From the NCBI GenBank assembly GCA_036403235.1, contig DASWRI010000086.1, positions 1-64,000 on the forward strand: a DNA stretch of 64,000 nt, written 5' to 3'. Numbering within the stretch: the stretch's first letter is position 1; every line of letters starts with the position of its first letter. This document shows, piece after piece, positions 45,019-54,113 of this stretch. This DNA is from JBGTFE01 sp036403235. GTDB taxonomy: Bacteria > Acidobacteriota > Blastocatellia > Pyrinomonadales > Pyrinomonadaceae. The translations under genes were made by a program, and so were the position numbers. The notes beneath the pieces were generated by a model. That model did not search any database and was not told the origin of the DNA. It saw only the letters and a program-made list of their open reading frames with translations.

Positions 45019-45102
45019 ACAAAGGGCAAAAGTCAGAATAAAAGAAAAGGTGAAAAAGTACACGTTACTTTTTCACCTTTTCACTTTTTACTTTTCTGCT
45101 TT

Positions 45103-45105
<3 letters not shown>
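45018..45105. repeat. Repeat-word hairpin between convergent genes
   Basis: aaagggcaaaagtcag, aaaaggtgaaaaagta and their complements tactttttcaccttttcac and tttttacttttctgcttttt form nested pairing around AGTACACGTTACT. It probably ends both genes. Confidence 0.75.
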
Positions 45106-45663
<558 letters not shown>

Positions 45664-45684
45664 ATTTATTCTTAAGTATTTTGT

Positions 45685-45758
45685 AAAAGATGCCGGATGT
45701 TAGATGTCCGTATAATCTCTTTAACTAAAATCTAAAATCCAGCATCTGACATCCTTCA
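45685..45758. repeat. Heptamer-word hairpin between pyrH and frr
   Basis: gatgccggatgttagatgtccg is answered by aaaatct, aaaatcc, agcatct, gacatcc. The words are in 7-base phase. Confidence 0.75.
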
Positions 45759-46490
45759 TTGCGCCGTCTGCGTTTTGCCCGTCACGGTGACCATCGTTCC
45801 AATCGACAAATCGCCCTGCACGGCTTTTAAGATGTTGCCCTTGACGCGCATATTGAAAACCATAATCGGCAGATTATTTTCCATACAAAGCGAAATCGAC
45901 GAAGCGTCCATCACCTTGAGATGTTTTTCCAAAACTTCCTGATAGGAAATTTCCGTGAATCGGGTCGCGTCCGGAATCAGAAACGGGTCAGCCGAATAAA
46001 TGCCGTCTACCTTCGTGCCTTTCAAGATTATATCGGCTTTGATTTCGAGCGCGCGAAGCGCGGCGGCGGAATCGGTCGTGAAAAAAGGATTTCCCGTTCC
46101 GGCGGCGAAAATCACGACGCGTTTTTTTTCCAGATGGCGAATCGCGCGGCGGCGTATAAACGGCTCGGCCAGCTGCGGAATGTCAATCGCCGAAAGCGCG
46201 CGCGTGTAAACATTCTGCTTTTCGAGTGCGTCCTGCAAAACGACGGCGTTCATTACCGTGGCGAGCATTCCGATATAATCGGCGCTCGAGCGGTCCATGT
46301 TTCCGGCCGATTTAGAAACGCCGCGAAAAATATTGCCGCCGCCGACGACGACCGCAACTTCGATGCCGAGTTGGTAAACCGCTTTGATTTCCTCGGCGAC
46401 CGACTGCGCGACAGCCGTATCGATGCCGTAACTTTGCTCGCCCATCAAGGCTTCGCCGGAGAGTTTGAGCAAAATTCTTTTATAAGCCAT
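45756..46490 (-). CDS. pyrH: UMP kinase
   Basis: A 244-residue amino-acid-kinase-fold enzyme that phosphorylates UMP to UDP, regulated by GTP and UTP in known cases. Landmarks are [31 protein letters not shown], the [13 protein letters not shown] helix, and [20 protein letters not shown]. The length is normal. It lies between tsf and frr, the usual order. Confidence 0.97.
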   Translation of the reverse strand: MAYKRILLKLSGEALMGEQSYGIDTAVAQSVAEEIKAVYQLGIEVAVVVGGGNIFRGVSKSAGNMDRSSADYIGMLATVMNAVVLQDALEKQNVYTRALSAIDIPQLAEPFIRRRAIRHLEKKRVVIFAAGTGNPFFTTDSAAALRALEIKADIILKGTKVDGIYSADPFLIPDATRFTEISYQEVLEKHLKVMDASSISLCMENNLPIMVFNMRVKGNILKAVQGDLSIGTMVTVTGKTQTAQ

Positions 46491-46498
46491 AAAAAAAG

Positions 46499-46562
46499 TG
46501 GTCAGTGGCCGGTGGTCAGTCGTCAGTTTTTGTCTTTTTCCGACAACTGACTACCGGCTACT
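46499..46562. repeat. Heptamer-word hairpin between tsf and pyrH
   Basis: ggtcagt, ggccggt, ggtcagt, cgtcagt, then a loop TTTTTGTCTTTTT and cgacaactgactaccggctac. A nearly identical loop occurs at 48922-48965. Confidence 0.8.
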
Positions 46563-46568
46563 TTAAAG

Positions 46569-47231
46569 TTAACCGACCATCGAAGCGACTTCGGCGGCGA
46601 AATCGTCCTGGCGTTTTTCGATGCCTTCGCCCATTTTGTAGCGCGTGTAGCGGCGAACCGAAATGTTTTCCTTAATCGAAGCGACTTTTTCAGTGACGAG
46701 CTCGCCGACCGTTTTGCTCGGGTCTTTGACAAAAGGCTGGTCGAGCAGCACGTTTTCCTCGAAATATTTGTTCAAGCGGCCTTCGATGATTTTATTCAAA
46801 ACTTCTTCGGGCTTGCTGGCGTTTTTCGGGTCGTTTTTTAATTGTTCCAGCAAAATCTCGCGTTCTTTGTCGAGCTCGCCTGACGGAACTTCTTCGCGTT
46901 TCAAATATTTCGGGTCGGTCGCCGCAATGTGCATTGCGATGTCTTTGACGAGCTGCTGAAATTCATCGCCGCGGGCGACGAAATCGGATTCACAGTTGAT
47001 TTCCACCAGAACTCCGACTTTTCCGCCCATGTGAATATACGAGCCGACGACGCCTTCCGCCGTTACGCGTCCGGCTTTTTTGCCGGCGGTCGCCATGCCT
47101 CTTTTGCGAAGAATCTCGACGGCTTGCGATTCGTCGCCGCTGGCTTCGGTTAATGCGTTTTTACAATCAATCATTCCCGCGCCAGTTTTTTCGCGCAGGG
47201 ATTTTACTGCACTTGCTGTGATTTCTGCCAT
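46569..47231 (-). CDS. tsf: Elongation factor Ts
   Basis: A 220-residue guanine-nucleotide exchange factor for EF-Tu. It has the N-terminal UBA-like domain ([20 protein letters not shown]), the core ([20 protein letters not shown] with the Asp-Phe-Val-Ala-Arg contact), and the C-terminal [19 protein letters not shown]. It is the short form with a reduced C-terminal subdomain, as in several phyla. Confidence 0.97.
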   Translation of the reverse strand: MAEITASAVKSLREKTGAGMIDCKNALTEASGDESQAVEILRKRGMATAGKKAGRVTAEGVVGSYIHMGGKVGVLVEINCESDFVARGDEFQQLVKDIAMHIAATDPKYLKREEVPSGELDKEREILLEQLKNDPKNASKPEEVLNKIIEGRLNKYFEENVLLDQPFVKDPSKTVGELVTEKVASIKENISVRRYTRYKMGEGIEKRQDDFAAEVASMVG

Positions 47232-47330
47232 AATAACTCCAATAATTTCTTAAAAAATTTGTAAAAAAGCGCAGCCCGTCTTTTCTCAAAACGAATTGGA
47301 GCTGCGCTTGTCTGATATAAAATTTAATGT

Positions 47331-48365
47331 TTAGCTTGCGGCTGCTTCGTTTGATTCCTCGTCCGAATCTTTGTCCTGAGATTCGATAATTTCGCCGCCC
47401 GTAACACCTTCGCGCGCTTCGACCATGTCTTCCGAGAAAGACGCACTTTTTTCAATTTCGGATTTAACTTCGGGCAAACTGTCTGCGCCGTCAGCCGGAG
47501 CAGCGCCGGCCGCCGTCGAATCGGTGTGTGTTGCTTCCGCCGAATGAAATGACCGGTCGGCAACAACGACTTCCGGTTCAAGCGTCGTATCAGGTGTCGT
47601 GGCGGCAGCGGCGGTCGCATCGCCTTCGGCGCCTTCTTCCGAAGCCTCCGAAGTTTCGCCGCCCATGCCTTCCGTTCCGACGTTTTGACCTTCGAGAATT
47701 GCGTCGGCAATACGCGAGGCAAACAGACGAATCGCTCGAAGCGCGTCGTCATTGCCCGGAATTACGTGGTCGACGCCTTCGGGCGAGCAGTTTGTATCGA
47801 CAACCGCAACGACCGGAATTCCGAGACGATTGGCTTCGGCAACGGCGATTTCTTCCTTGCGCACATCGATAATGAAAAGCATGTCGGGCAGTCGAGTCAT
47901 CTCTTTAATACCCGCCAGATTTTTCATCAGGCTTTCGTGCGTCCGGTCGAGGCCGAGGCGTTCTTTTTTGGTCAGCATATCGTAGCGCCCGTCTTCGCGC
48001 ATCACTTCGATATCTTTTAATTTTTTGACCGACTGCTGAACGGTTTGAAAATTCGTCATCAAGCCGCCGAGCCATCGATTATTAATGTAATACTGTCCGG
48101 CGCGTTCGGCTTCTTCTTTAATCGCGTCCTGCGCCTGTCGTTTAGTGCCGACAAAAAGGATTTTCATGTTCGGACGCTCGGTTACGGCTTCCGTAACATA
48201 ATTAAGCGCGTCGCGAAACAATTTCTGCGTTTTCTGCAGGTCAATAATATAAATGCCGTTGCGCTCGCCGAAAATGTATTCTTTCATTTTCGGATTCCAA
48301 CGGCGAACTTGGTGTCCAAAGTGAACTCCCGCTTCGAGAAGTTCCTTCATGGTAACATTTGCCAA
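47331..48365 (-). CDS. rpsB: 30S ribosomal protein uS2 with long acidic C-terminal tail
   Basis: A 344-residue uS2. The TTG at 48365 is the chosen start: AAGGAGA lies 10 bases upstream and the protein then begins [20 protein letters not shown], the family start. The core ends near residue 235 ([12 protein letters not shown]). About 105 residues of Ala/Glu/Ser/Thr/Asp follow, with no Lys/Arg patches typical of rRNA binding. The tail is very acidic and probably disordered, on the solvent side of the 30S. Normal uS2 proteins have 230-260 residues. Confidence 0.95.
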   Translation of the reverse strand: MANVTMKELLEAGVHFGHQVRRWNPKMKEYIFGERNGIYIIDLQKTQKLFRDALNYVTEAVTERPNMKILFVGTKRQAQDAIKEEAERAGQYYINNRWLGGLMTNFQTVQQSVKKLKDIEVMREDGRYDMLTKKERLGLDRTHESLMKNLAGIKEMTRLPDMLFIIDVRKEEIAVAEANRLGIPVVAVVDTNCSPEGVDHVIPGNDDALRAIRLFASRIADAILEGQNVGTEGMGGETSEASEEGAEGDATAAAATTPDTTLEPEVVVADRSFHSAEATHTDSTAAGAAPADGADSLPEVKSEIEKSASFSEDMVEAREGVTGGEIIESQDKDSDEESNEAAAS

Positions 48366-48457
48366 AACTTGAAATCTCCTTAACTTATTGGTTTTTGTAC
48401 TCGCCAAAATCAGGATTTACAAACCAATGAACTTTGACGATGGTTTAAGGCTTTCGA

Positions 48458-48503
48458 TTTTGGGCTTTTGGTCTTTGTTTTTACAAAGACCAAAAGCCCA
48501 AAA
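48458..48503. repeat. Perfect 20-base-pair hairpin between rpsI and rpsB
   Basis: TTTTGGGCTTTTGGTCTTTG (48458-48477) and its exact complement (48484-48503) enclose a 6-base loop. The words are in 7-base phase. It may be a processing or partial termination site in the ribosomal-protein messenger. Confidence 0.9.
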
Positions 48504-48518
48504 CTAAAAACCGAACTA

Positions 48519-48911
48519 TTAACGTTTCGAGAACTGGAAGCGTTTGCGCGCGCCTTTCTGACCGTATTTTTTACGCTCTTTCTTGCGCGGGTCACGCGTT
48601 ACCAATCCCGCTTTCTTCAGAACCGAGCGCAAATCCGCGTTGTATTCCAATAAAGCGCGCGTAATCCCGTGGCGCACCGCACCGGCTTGTCCGGCCGTTC
48701 CGCCGCCGTCAACATTTACCAAAATGTTGAACTTTCCGGCTGTATCGGTTAAACGCAGCGGCTGAAAAATAATCATCCGCAGTGCTTCATTTGGAAAATA
48801 CTCTTCAAAACCGCGTCTGTTGACCTTAATATCGCCGTTTCCGGGACGAAGGTAAACGCGCGCCGTCGAAGTTTTTCTGCGACCTGTTCCGTAATACTGA
48901 ATGTCTGCCAT
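48519..48911 (-). CDS. rpsI: 30S ribosomal protein uS9
   Basis: A 130-residue ribosomal protein with [20 protein letters not shown] at the N-terminus, [20 protein letters not shown] in the core, and the basic tail ending [10 protein letters not shown] that contacts P-site tRNA. Length and context (directly after rplM) are standard. Confidence 0.98.
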   Translation of the reverse strand: MADIQYYGTGRRKTSTARVYLRPGNGDIKVNRRGFEEYFPNEALRMIIFQPLRLTDTAGKFNILVNVDGGGTAGQAGAVRHGITRALLEYNADLRSVLKKAGLVTRDPRKKERKKYGQKGARKRFQFSKR

Positions 48912-48921
48912 ATTTATAAAG

Positions 48922-48965
48922 TGGTCAGCGGTCAGTTTTTGTCTTTTCTGACAGCTGACCGCTAA
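48922..48965. repeat. Heptamer-word hairpin between rplM and rpsI
   Basis: ggtcagc, ggtcagt, TTTTTGTCTTTT loop, ctgacagctgaccgct. It belongs to the same family as 46499-46562, inside the same operon. Confidence 0.85.
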
Positions 48966-48968
48966 TTT

Positions 48969-49412
48969 TTATTTTGTTTCAATTTCTATAGCTTCGGGTT
49001 GCTGTGCCGTGTGGCGATGGTCGCCGTCCGCATAAACCTTTAATTTTTTCGCCATTGCTTTGCCGAGCTTGTTTTTCGGGAGCATACCTTTGATAGCGAG
49101 TTCGAGAATGCGCTCGGGCTTTTTCTCAAGCATCTCTTTCACGGTAAATTCGCGCAAACCGCCCGGATAAAGCGTGTGATGACGATACATTTTCTGGTCG
49201 TTTTTCGAGCCGGTGAAGACCGCCAGCCGCGCGTTGATAACGATGACGTGGTCGCCCATATCCATAAAAGGCGTGTAAGCCGGATTGTTTTTACCCGACA
49301 AAATACGCGCGACTTCCGTCGCCAGACGCCCGACAGTTTTGCCATTTGCGTCAACGACGAACCACTTGCGGCTTTCCGCTAAACCCTTTCCGCTTGGAAA
49401 ATAAGTACTCAT
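48969..49412 (-). CDS. rplM: 50S ribosomal protein uL13
   Basis: A 147-residue ribosomal protein beginning [20 protein letters not shown] at ATG 49412; a frame open to 49484 is longer than the family needs. [39 protein letters not shown] and [20 protein letters not shown] are conserved. First gene of the rplM-rpsI-rpsB-tsf-pyrH-frr series. Confidence 0.97.
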   Translation of the reverse strand: MSTYFPSGKGLAESRKWFVVDANGKTVGRLATEVARILSGKNNPAYTPFMDMGDHVIVINARLAVFTGSKNDQKMYRHHTLYPGGLREFTVKEMLEKKPERILELAIKGMLPKNKLGKAMAKKLKVYADGDHRHTAQQPEAIEIETK

Positions 49413-49498
49413 AATGCCTGCTATGTTTAGAATTATCGCCAAAAAGCGAACTGATAGAATATCGGAAAACCGTCTTTCGGTCAAGCAAAGGCAGACAG

Positions 49499-50047
49499 TT
49501 AGAAGCGAAAACCGAAACGCGCGCCCGCAAAAATCAATCCGACAATCGTTTTTGCGTCCTGAATTTCGCCGTTTTTGATTTTTTCGAACGCTTCGGGAAA
49601 AGAATATCTTTCGACGTAAAGAATTTCGTCTTCTTCCAGATTCTGCGCGGTTTCCACCAAACCGGTCGCCATATAAACGTGCATTTTTTCGGTCAGAAAA
49701 CCGGGCGAAACGTAAAATTCGGTGAGCTTTTCGATTTTGTCGGCCGTGACGCCGATTTCTTCTTCGAGCTCGCGCGCCGCGCCGATTTCCGGCGGCTCGG
49801 TTTTATTCAAAGTTCCGGCGGGAATTTCCAGAAGAAACGCTTCTGCGGCGTGCCGGTACTGGCGGACGAGAGCGACGGTTTTGTCGGCAAAAATTGGAAC
49901 GATGACGGCGCTTCCTTTGTGCCTAACAATCTCGCGCTTGTATGCAACCGCGCCGTCCCTAATGTCCGCTTCGAAAACGTCGAAAATCTTGCCTTTATAA
50001 ATTTCTTCGGTCGAAATGACTTCGGGTTTATCAAAATTTTCAGCCAT
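49499..50047 (-). CDS. Nudix hydrolase (ADP-ribose pyrophosphatase-like)
   Basis: A 182-residue Nudix protein. The complete Nudix box [20 protein letters not shown] followed by IGV fits GX5EX7REUXEEXGU, so Mg-dependent pyrophosphate hydrolysis is expected. [20 protein letters not shown] before the box is typical of ADP-sugar pyrophosphatases. It may be functionally linked to the macrodomain protein at 60669, which also handles ADP-ribose derivatives, though they are far apart. Confidence 0.92.
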   Translation of the reverse strand: MAENFDKPEVISTEEIYKGKIFDVFEADIRDGAVAYKREIVRHKGSAVIVPIFADKTVALVRQYRHAAEAFLLEIPAGTLNKTEPPEIGAARELEEEIGVTADKIEKLTEFYVSPGFLTEKMHVYMATGLVETAQNLEEDEILYVERYSFPEAFEKIKNGEIQDAKTIVGLIFAGARFGFRF

Positions 50048-50137
50048 ACGAGAATAATAACCGAACGCGTGCGAAAAAAAACTTTGGAAAGCGCGAAAAG
50101 CGGTATAAAATAAAGGAACAGCAAAAAAGGAGGCTTT

Positions 50138-50323
50138 ATGTTAAAAATTGGTATCGAATCCGCATTTCTTTATATCGCGGCTCTGGCAAGTTTCGTTATC
50201 GGAATGTATAACCCGGACTGGTTCAGAACCGCACTGTTTTTCTGCGCTTTGTTTTTTATCGCGGCTAGCATAATGCTTGCTGTAAAAACAAAATCGAGAA
50301 GAAAAACCGTCGTCCACGGTTAA
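50138..50323 (+). CDS. Small two-helix membrane protein
   Basis: A 61-residue protein with two hydrophobic helices (about residues 8-22 and 31-50) and a basic tail (KTKSRRKTVVHG). It is not recognised as a known family. It is credible as a gene because of a strong ribosome binding site (AAAAGGAGGCTTT before the ATG), its own divergent promoter region, and a clean stop just before the convergent UDG-like gene. Confidence 0.65.
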   Translation: MLKIGIESAFLYIAALASFVIGMYNPDWFRTALFFCALFFIAASIMLAVKTKSRRKTVVHG

Positions 50324-50326
50324 AAA

Positions 50327-50914
50327 TCAGGAGTTCGACAAAAACTCGCGAACCTTTTTCATATCTTCCCAAACCTCGCGTTTTTTCGAAGCGTCTCTGA
50401 GCAGATACGCCGGATTAAATGTCGGCATCAATTTTATGCCGCTGTAATCGTAAAACTCGCCGCGCATCTGCGTTATGGATTTTTTCGTGTTCAAAAGCGC
50501 TTTGGTCGGCGTATTTCCTAACGAAATTATAACTTTCGGATTTACCGCCAGCATCTCGCGATGGAGAAACGGCGTGAAAAACTTCAAAATCTCCGGCGAA
50601 AGCTCGTCGCCCTGCGAAATAAACTTGACGACATTTGTCAGATAAACGTCGTCGCGTTTGAGATTGATTGAAGCGAGAATTTTTGTCAGAAACTCGCCGA
50701 CCGGGCCCATAAAAGGCTTTTCCGAATCGGCGTCGGGAAGTCCCGGCGATTCGCCGACGACAACGACGTCAGCGTCCGTTTTGCCCGTTCCGAAAATAAA
50801 GAATTTATCGGGAAAAACGGCTTTGCCTTTTTCGAGCAGCTCCTGGTTTATTGCATCGACCGATTCGGTTGACGCAAAATCTTCTTGAAAATCGAAAAGC
50901 GAAGGATTATTCAT
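50327..50914 (-). CDS. Cysteine-free uracil-DNA-glycosylase-like protein
   Basis: A 195-residue UDG-superfamily protein with the family-4 outline (GESPGLPDADSEKPFMGPVG, LTNVVKF, VIISLGNTPTKALL, MPTFNPAYLLRD). It has no cysteine at all, so the 4Fe-4S cluster of family 4 cannot be present. The histidine of the HPAYLL motif is Asn167 here. Its paralogue two genes upstream (51345-52331) has the cysteines and the His. Catalysis on uracil is doubtful; it may bind other lesions or have become a non-enzymatic partner. It overlaps the small exported-protein gene by 8 bases. Confidence 0.8.
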   Translation of the reverse strand: MNNPSLFDFQEDFASTESVDAINQELLEKGKAVFPDKFFIFGTGKTDADVVVVGESPGLPDADSEKPFMGPVGEFLTKILASINLKRDDVYLTNVVKFISQGDELSPEILKFFTPFLHREMLAVNPKVIISLGNTPTKALLNTKKSITQMRGEFYDYSGIKLMPTFNPAYLLRDASKKREVWEDMKKVREFLSNS

Positions 50915-51341
50915 TTTTAGATTTTACTCGCGGAAAACAAAACAGAATTTCACCGTCTTCTTCCATTATGCAGAGTTTCTCGTTTTTTATGATTGAAGTT
51001 TTGTTAATCGTCAGGATGTCGGGCTTGGGCAAATCAAATGCTTCAATTTCTGTTCCGTCATTTTGTTTCAATATCAAAGTATCGGGTTCATATCTTCTGC
51101 CGGGAGCAAAAAGGTGAATTTTGTCTTTATCGACATACTGCCACGTTCCTTCGCGGGTGATATTAAACATATCGCCTTTTGCCGTATACTCGAACGTAAA
51201 ATCGGCTTTGATTTTGTATGTCGAGCAATGAATGAGACAGCTTCGGAAAACCCCGATAAATTTTTTATTTTGCAGCTTTTGCGAAGGAACCGAAACGCAA
51301 AGCAAAATAATTAAACCCAGAAAGAGTAAAATTCTTTTCAT
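50907..51341 (-). CDS. Exported protein of unknown function between two UDG paralogues
   Basis: A 144-residue protein with an N-terminal signal or anchor helix (MKRILLFLGLIILLCVSVPS) and a beta-rich remainder with GTWQYVDKDKIHLFAPGRRY. It does not resemble a family I can name; the pattern of a small beta-barrel like lipocalin-type DUFs is possible. It has four cysteines after the signal region that could pair in the periplasm. Its position between UDG-like genes, overlapping one by 8 bases, looks operonic but gives no functional clue. Confidence 0.6.
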   Translation of the reverse strand: MKRILLFLGLIILLCVSVPSQKLQNKKFIGVFRSCLIHCSTYKIKADFTFEYTAKGDMFNITREGTWQYVDKDKIHLFAPGRRYEPDTLILKQNDGTEIEAFDLPKPDILTINKTSIIKNEKLCIMEEDGEILFCFPRVKSKNE

Positions 51342-51344
51342 ATT

Positions 51345-52331
51345 TTACTTTGATGCGATGTGGTTCAAATAATCCCGCACTTTTTTCATATCTTCCCACG
51401 TTTCGCGCTTTTTCGAAGGGTCACGCAGAAGATATGCCGGATGAAATGTCGGCATTACTTTGACGCCGTAATAGTCCTGAAAATTGCCGCGCATCTTTGT
51501 GATTCCGACTTTGATGTTGAGCAGATTCTGCATCGCCGTATTTCCCAGAACGACGATAACTTTCGGGCGTATGACGGCAATCTCGCGGATTAAAAACTGT
51601 TTGCAGATGTCGGCCTCGACCTGAAGCGGCTGGCGGTTTCCCGGCGGCCGGCAGCGATTGACGTTGCCGATTGCCACGTCTTTCCGTTTTTGCCCGATGG
51701 CTTCGATGATTTTGTCGAGCAATTGCCCGGCGCGCCCGACGAAAGGCTCGCCCTGCGCGTCTTCGTTGGCGCCCGGCGCTTCGCCGATAAACATCAAATC
51801 GGCTTCGAAATTTCCGGTCGTATGGACGATTTTTGTCCGCCCTTCCCAAAGCGGGCAGCGCGTGCAGTTACCGCAGTCACTGCGAATGTCTTCAATCGTC
51901 TCGGTGGCGTCCGGCAAAGTCTGCGAAATGTCGCCGAACAGCGAACTGCTCAAATCTTCCGCCGGCGCGGTCGTTTTTTGTTTTGGCATTTCTTTGTTTT
52001 CCCCTTGTTCTTCAAATTTTGAAATAAATGAATTCCTTTTCGGAAGCTGCGGCAGTCGCGAAAGCTTCGTCGATTCTAAAATGCTGCTCCGGTTTGGTTT
52101 TACTTCGTTTGTTGCAATTTTCGGCTTTTCCGCGGCGATTGGCGGCAAAATATCAGCCGGAACGAATTTCTCTAATTTGGCGCGCGAAATCTCCGGTTTT
52201 GCGCTTTGAACCTGGAATTTCGAAGCATCAAATTCCGGCAAATCGGCGGCGAAATTTTCCACGCCGAGCTCGCGCAGATACAAAATCTGCTCCTTTACAT
52301 CAGCCAATAATATGTCTATTTCACTCGCCAC
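51345..52331 (-). CDS. Family 4 uracil-DNA glycosylase with N-terminal extension
   Basis: A 328-residue enzyme that removes uracil from DNA. The catalytic domain occupies about residues 145-325: cluster ligands in CGNCTRCPLW (Cys153/156/159) and NVNRCRPPGNRQ with a further Cys243, motif A GEAPGANEDAQGEPFVGRAG, and motif B PTFHPAYLLRD (His297). The first 140 residues are charged and probably disordered. The start is GTG at 52331, within a run of repeat words that also forms the 3' end of coaBC, so the two genes overlap by 11 bases. Confidence 0.92.
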   Translation of the reverse strand: MASEIDILLADVKEQILYLRELGVENFAADLPEFDASKFQVQSAKPEISRAKLEKFVPADILPPIAAEKPKIATNEVKPNRSSILESTKLSRLPQLPKRNSFISKFEEQGENKEMPKQKTTAPAEDLSSSLFGDISQTLPDATETIEDIRSDCGNCTRCPLWEGRTKIVHTTGNFEADLMFIGEAPGANEDAQGEPFVGRAGQLLDKIIEAIGQKRKDVAIGNVNRCRPPGNRQPLQVEADICKQFLIREIAVIRPKVIVVLGNTAMQNLLNIKVGITKMRGNFQDYYGVKVMPTFHPAYLLRDPSKKRETWEDMKKVRDYLNHIASK

Positions 52332-53592
52332 TTGTCTCTCGTCCCTTGTCTCTTAATTTTATCACTTCGTCTAAAATTTTGTCCGCTAATTCGCGTTTCG
52401 GCATTAAGGGCAAATCAAATTCGTTTTCGCGCGAAATTATCGTCGCAATGTTCGTGTCCGTATCAAAGCCCGCGCCTTGTTGCGTGATGTCGTTGGCGAT
52501 GACCAAATCGAGATTTTTTTTCTCCATTTTCGAGCGCGCGTAATTTACGACGTCGTTCGTCTCCGCCGCAAAACCGACGACGAGCAATCGGCCGTGACGA
52601 TTGTTTGAAACGCTCGACAAAATATCGGGCGTTTTTTCAAGCTCGAGAGTTAAAACGTCGTGATTCGTTTTTTTGATTTTCGCGTCCGAAACGGTTTTCG
52701 GCCGATAATCGGCGACCGCCGCCGCGCCGATAAAAACGGTCGCATCAGACAGTTTCCGCATTACCGCTCGATACATTTCCGCCGCTGAGACGGCGCGGAC
52801 GACTTCCACATTTGCGGGCGGCGGAACGGTCGTCACGCCGCAAACGACGGTCACGCGCGCGCCGCGTTCGGCGGCGGCTTTGGCGACGGCGAAACCCATT
52901 TTGCCCGACGAGTGGTTGGAAATAAAACGCACCGGGTCAATCGCCTCGCGCGTTCCGCCGACGGTTATCAGGATTTTTTCGCCGGCCAAATCATTTGAAT
53001 ACGGAATATCGTTTTCTAATTTTGAATTTTGAATTACGAATTTCGAATTAAGCAGGCTCAACGACTGATTGACAATATTCTCGACGTCTTCGAGCTTGCC
53101 AGTTCCGACCGTTTTGCAGGCCAGCTCGCCCGCGACGGGTTCGACAAAATGGACGCCGTCTTTTTTTAATTGCTCGATGTTGCGCTGCGTCGAGGCGTTT
53201 TCCCACATCGTCGTATTCATCGCGGGCGCAATCAAAACGGGCGCGTTCGAGGCGAGATAAGTCGAAGAAAGAAAATCGTCGGCGATTCCGTTCGCAAATT
53301 TGGCGATAATATTGGCCGTCGCCGGAACAATTAAAAGCAAATCAATCGTCTGCGAAAAATTTATGTGAGCAATCGGGTCGGGATTTTCCGGTTCGTAATC
53401 GTCAACCAGAACGTAATTTCCAGAGAGCGCGCGAAACGTTAAAGGCCGGACGAATTCGGTCGCGTGTTTTGTCATCGCGACGCTGACCTCGCAGCCGGAT
53501 TTCTGCAAAAGCCGCATAACCTCAACCGCTTTATACGCCGCAATCCCGCCGCAAACTCCGAGACCTATCGCATATTTTTTGTTTTCAGGCAT
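52321..53592 (-). CDS. coaBC: Bifunctional phosphopantothenoylcysteine synthetase/decarboxylase
   Basis: A 423-residue coenzyme A biosynthesis enzyme. CoaC (residues 1-180) is a flavoprotein decarboxylase with GVCGGIAAYKAVEVMRLL, TANIIAKFANGIADD and PAMNTTMWEN. CoaB (about 200-420) is the synthetase with ILITVGGTREAIDPVRFISN, SSGKMGFAVAKAA and VIANDITQQGAGFDTDTN. The linker (residues 181-192, LNSKFVIQNSKL) is coded by four 7-base words (gaatttt, gaattac, gaatttc, gaattaa; 53024-53051). The stop codon lies in another word run. Confidence 0.95.
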   Translation of the reverse strand: MPENKKYAIGLGVCGGIAAYKAVEVMRLLQKSGCEVSVAMTKHATEFVRPLTFRALSGNYVLVDDYEPENPDPIAHINFSQTIDLLLIVPATANIIAKFANGIADDFLSSTYLASNAPVLIAPAMNTTMWENASTQRNIEQLKKDGVHFVEPVAGELACKTVGTGKLEDVENIVNQSLSLLNSKFVIQNSKLENDIPYSNDLAGEKILITVGGTREAIDPVRFISNHSSGKMGFAVAKAAAERGARVTVVCGVTTVPPPANVEVVRAVSAAEMYRAVMRKLSDATVFIGAAAVADYRPKTVSDAKIKKTNHDVLTLELEKTPDILSSVSNNRHGRLLVVGFAAETNDVVNYARSKMEKKNLDLVIANDITQQGAGFDTDTNIATIISRENEFDLPLMPKRELADKILDEVIKLRDKGRETSGE

Positions 53593-53605
53593 AATCCTCA
53601 AGGGA

Positions 53606-53729
53606 ATTTTAACGCAAAGGCGCAGAGACGCGAAGGACGCAAAGAAGGAAAATATAAAAAGCTAATTACTATTCCAAATTGGTTTAAAGACTTTGCGGCT
53701 TCGTGACTTTGCATAGCGGCGTTAAAATT
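53606..53729. repeat. Inverted words with ribosome-operon-like gap (AACGCAAAGG family)
   Basis: ATTTTAACGCAAAGGCGCAG and GACGCGAAGGACGCAAAG are answered by CTTTGCGGCTTCGTGACTTT and GCGGCGTTAAAAT. The word period is about 8. It fills the region between coaBC and the next divergent gene. Confidence 0.75.
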
Positions 53730-53774
53730 TTTGATAAAACTTCGCCCTGTCTGTGATAAAATTCGGCTGAGGAA

Positions 53775-54113
53775 ATGCCAAACCAGCCGACTCTTTTTGA
53801 AGAAAATACGAAAACCGCGCAGATTGAGAAAATTTTTCTTTACGCTCTCGGCGAATTTCAATCGCGCGGAAAAGTTCTGGCCGAGCGCGAGCTGGCTCTC
53901 GACCGTCTGCGCGGCGCATTCAAACGGGCGTGCGAAAAATTCGGCGTGGCGGAATTTTCGGACGAAAAAATAGCCGAAAATCTGGAAAGGCTCGATTCGA
54001 GAGTAAAGCGCGTGCCGAGCTTTGTCGCCAAACACCCGTTTCGCGTGACCGTTTCGAACGGTACGGCCGAAAGGGCAAAACAATTTTATTTAGATTCGCT
54101 CGAAAATGATTGA
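53775..54113 (+). CDS. Small helical protein of unknown function upstream of the prenyl synthase
   Basis: A 112-residue mostly helical, charged protein. It is not recognised. It begins MPNQPTLFEENTKTAQIEKI and ends QFYLDSLEND. It overlaps the following polyprenyl synthase gene by 8 bases, which supports translation coupling. In many genomes xseB (exonuclease VII small subunit) sits before ispA, but this protein is longer and does not show the xseB pattern clearly, so no assignment is made. Confidence 0.6.
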   Translation: MPNQPTLFEENTKTAQIEKIFLYALGEFQSRGKVLAERELALDRLRGAFKRACEKFGVAEFSDEKIAENLERLDSRVKRVPSFVAKHPFRVTVSNGTAERAKQFYLDSLEND

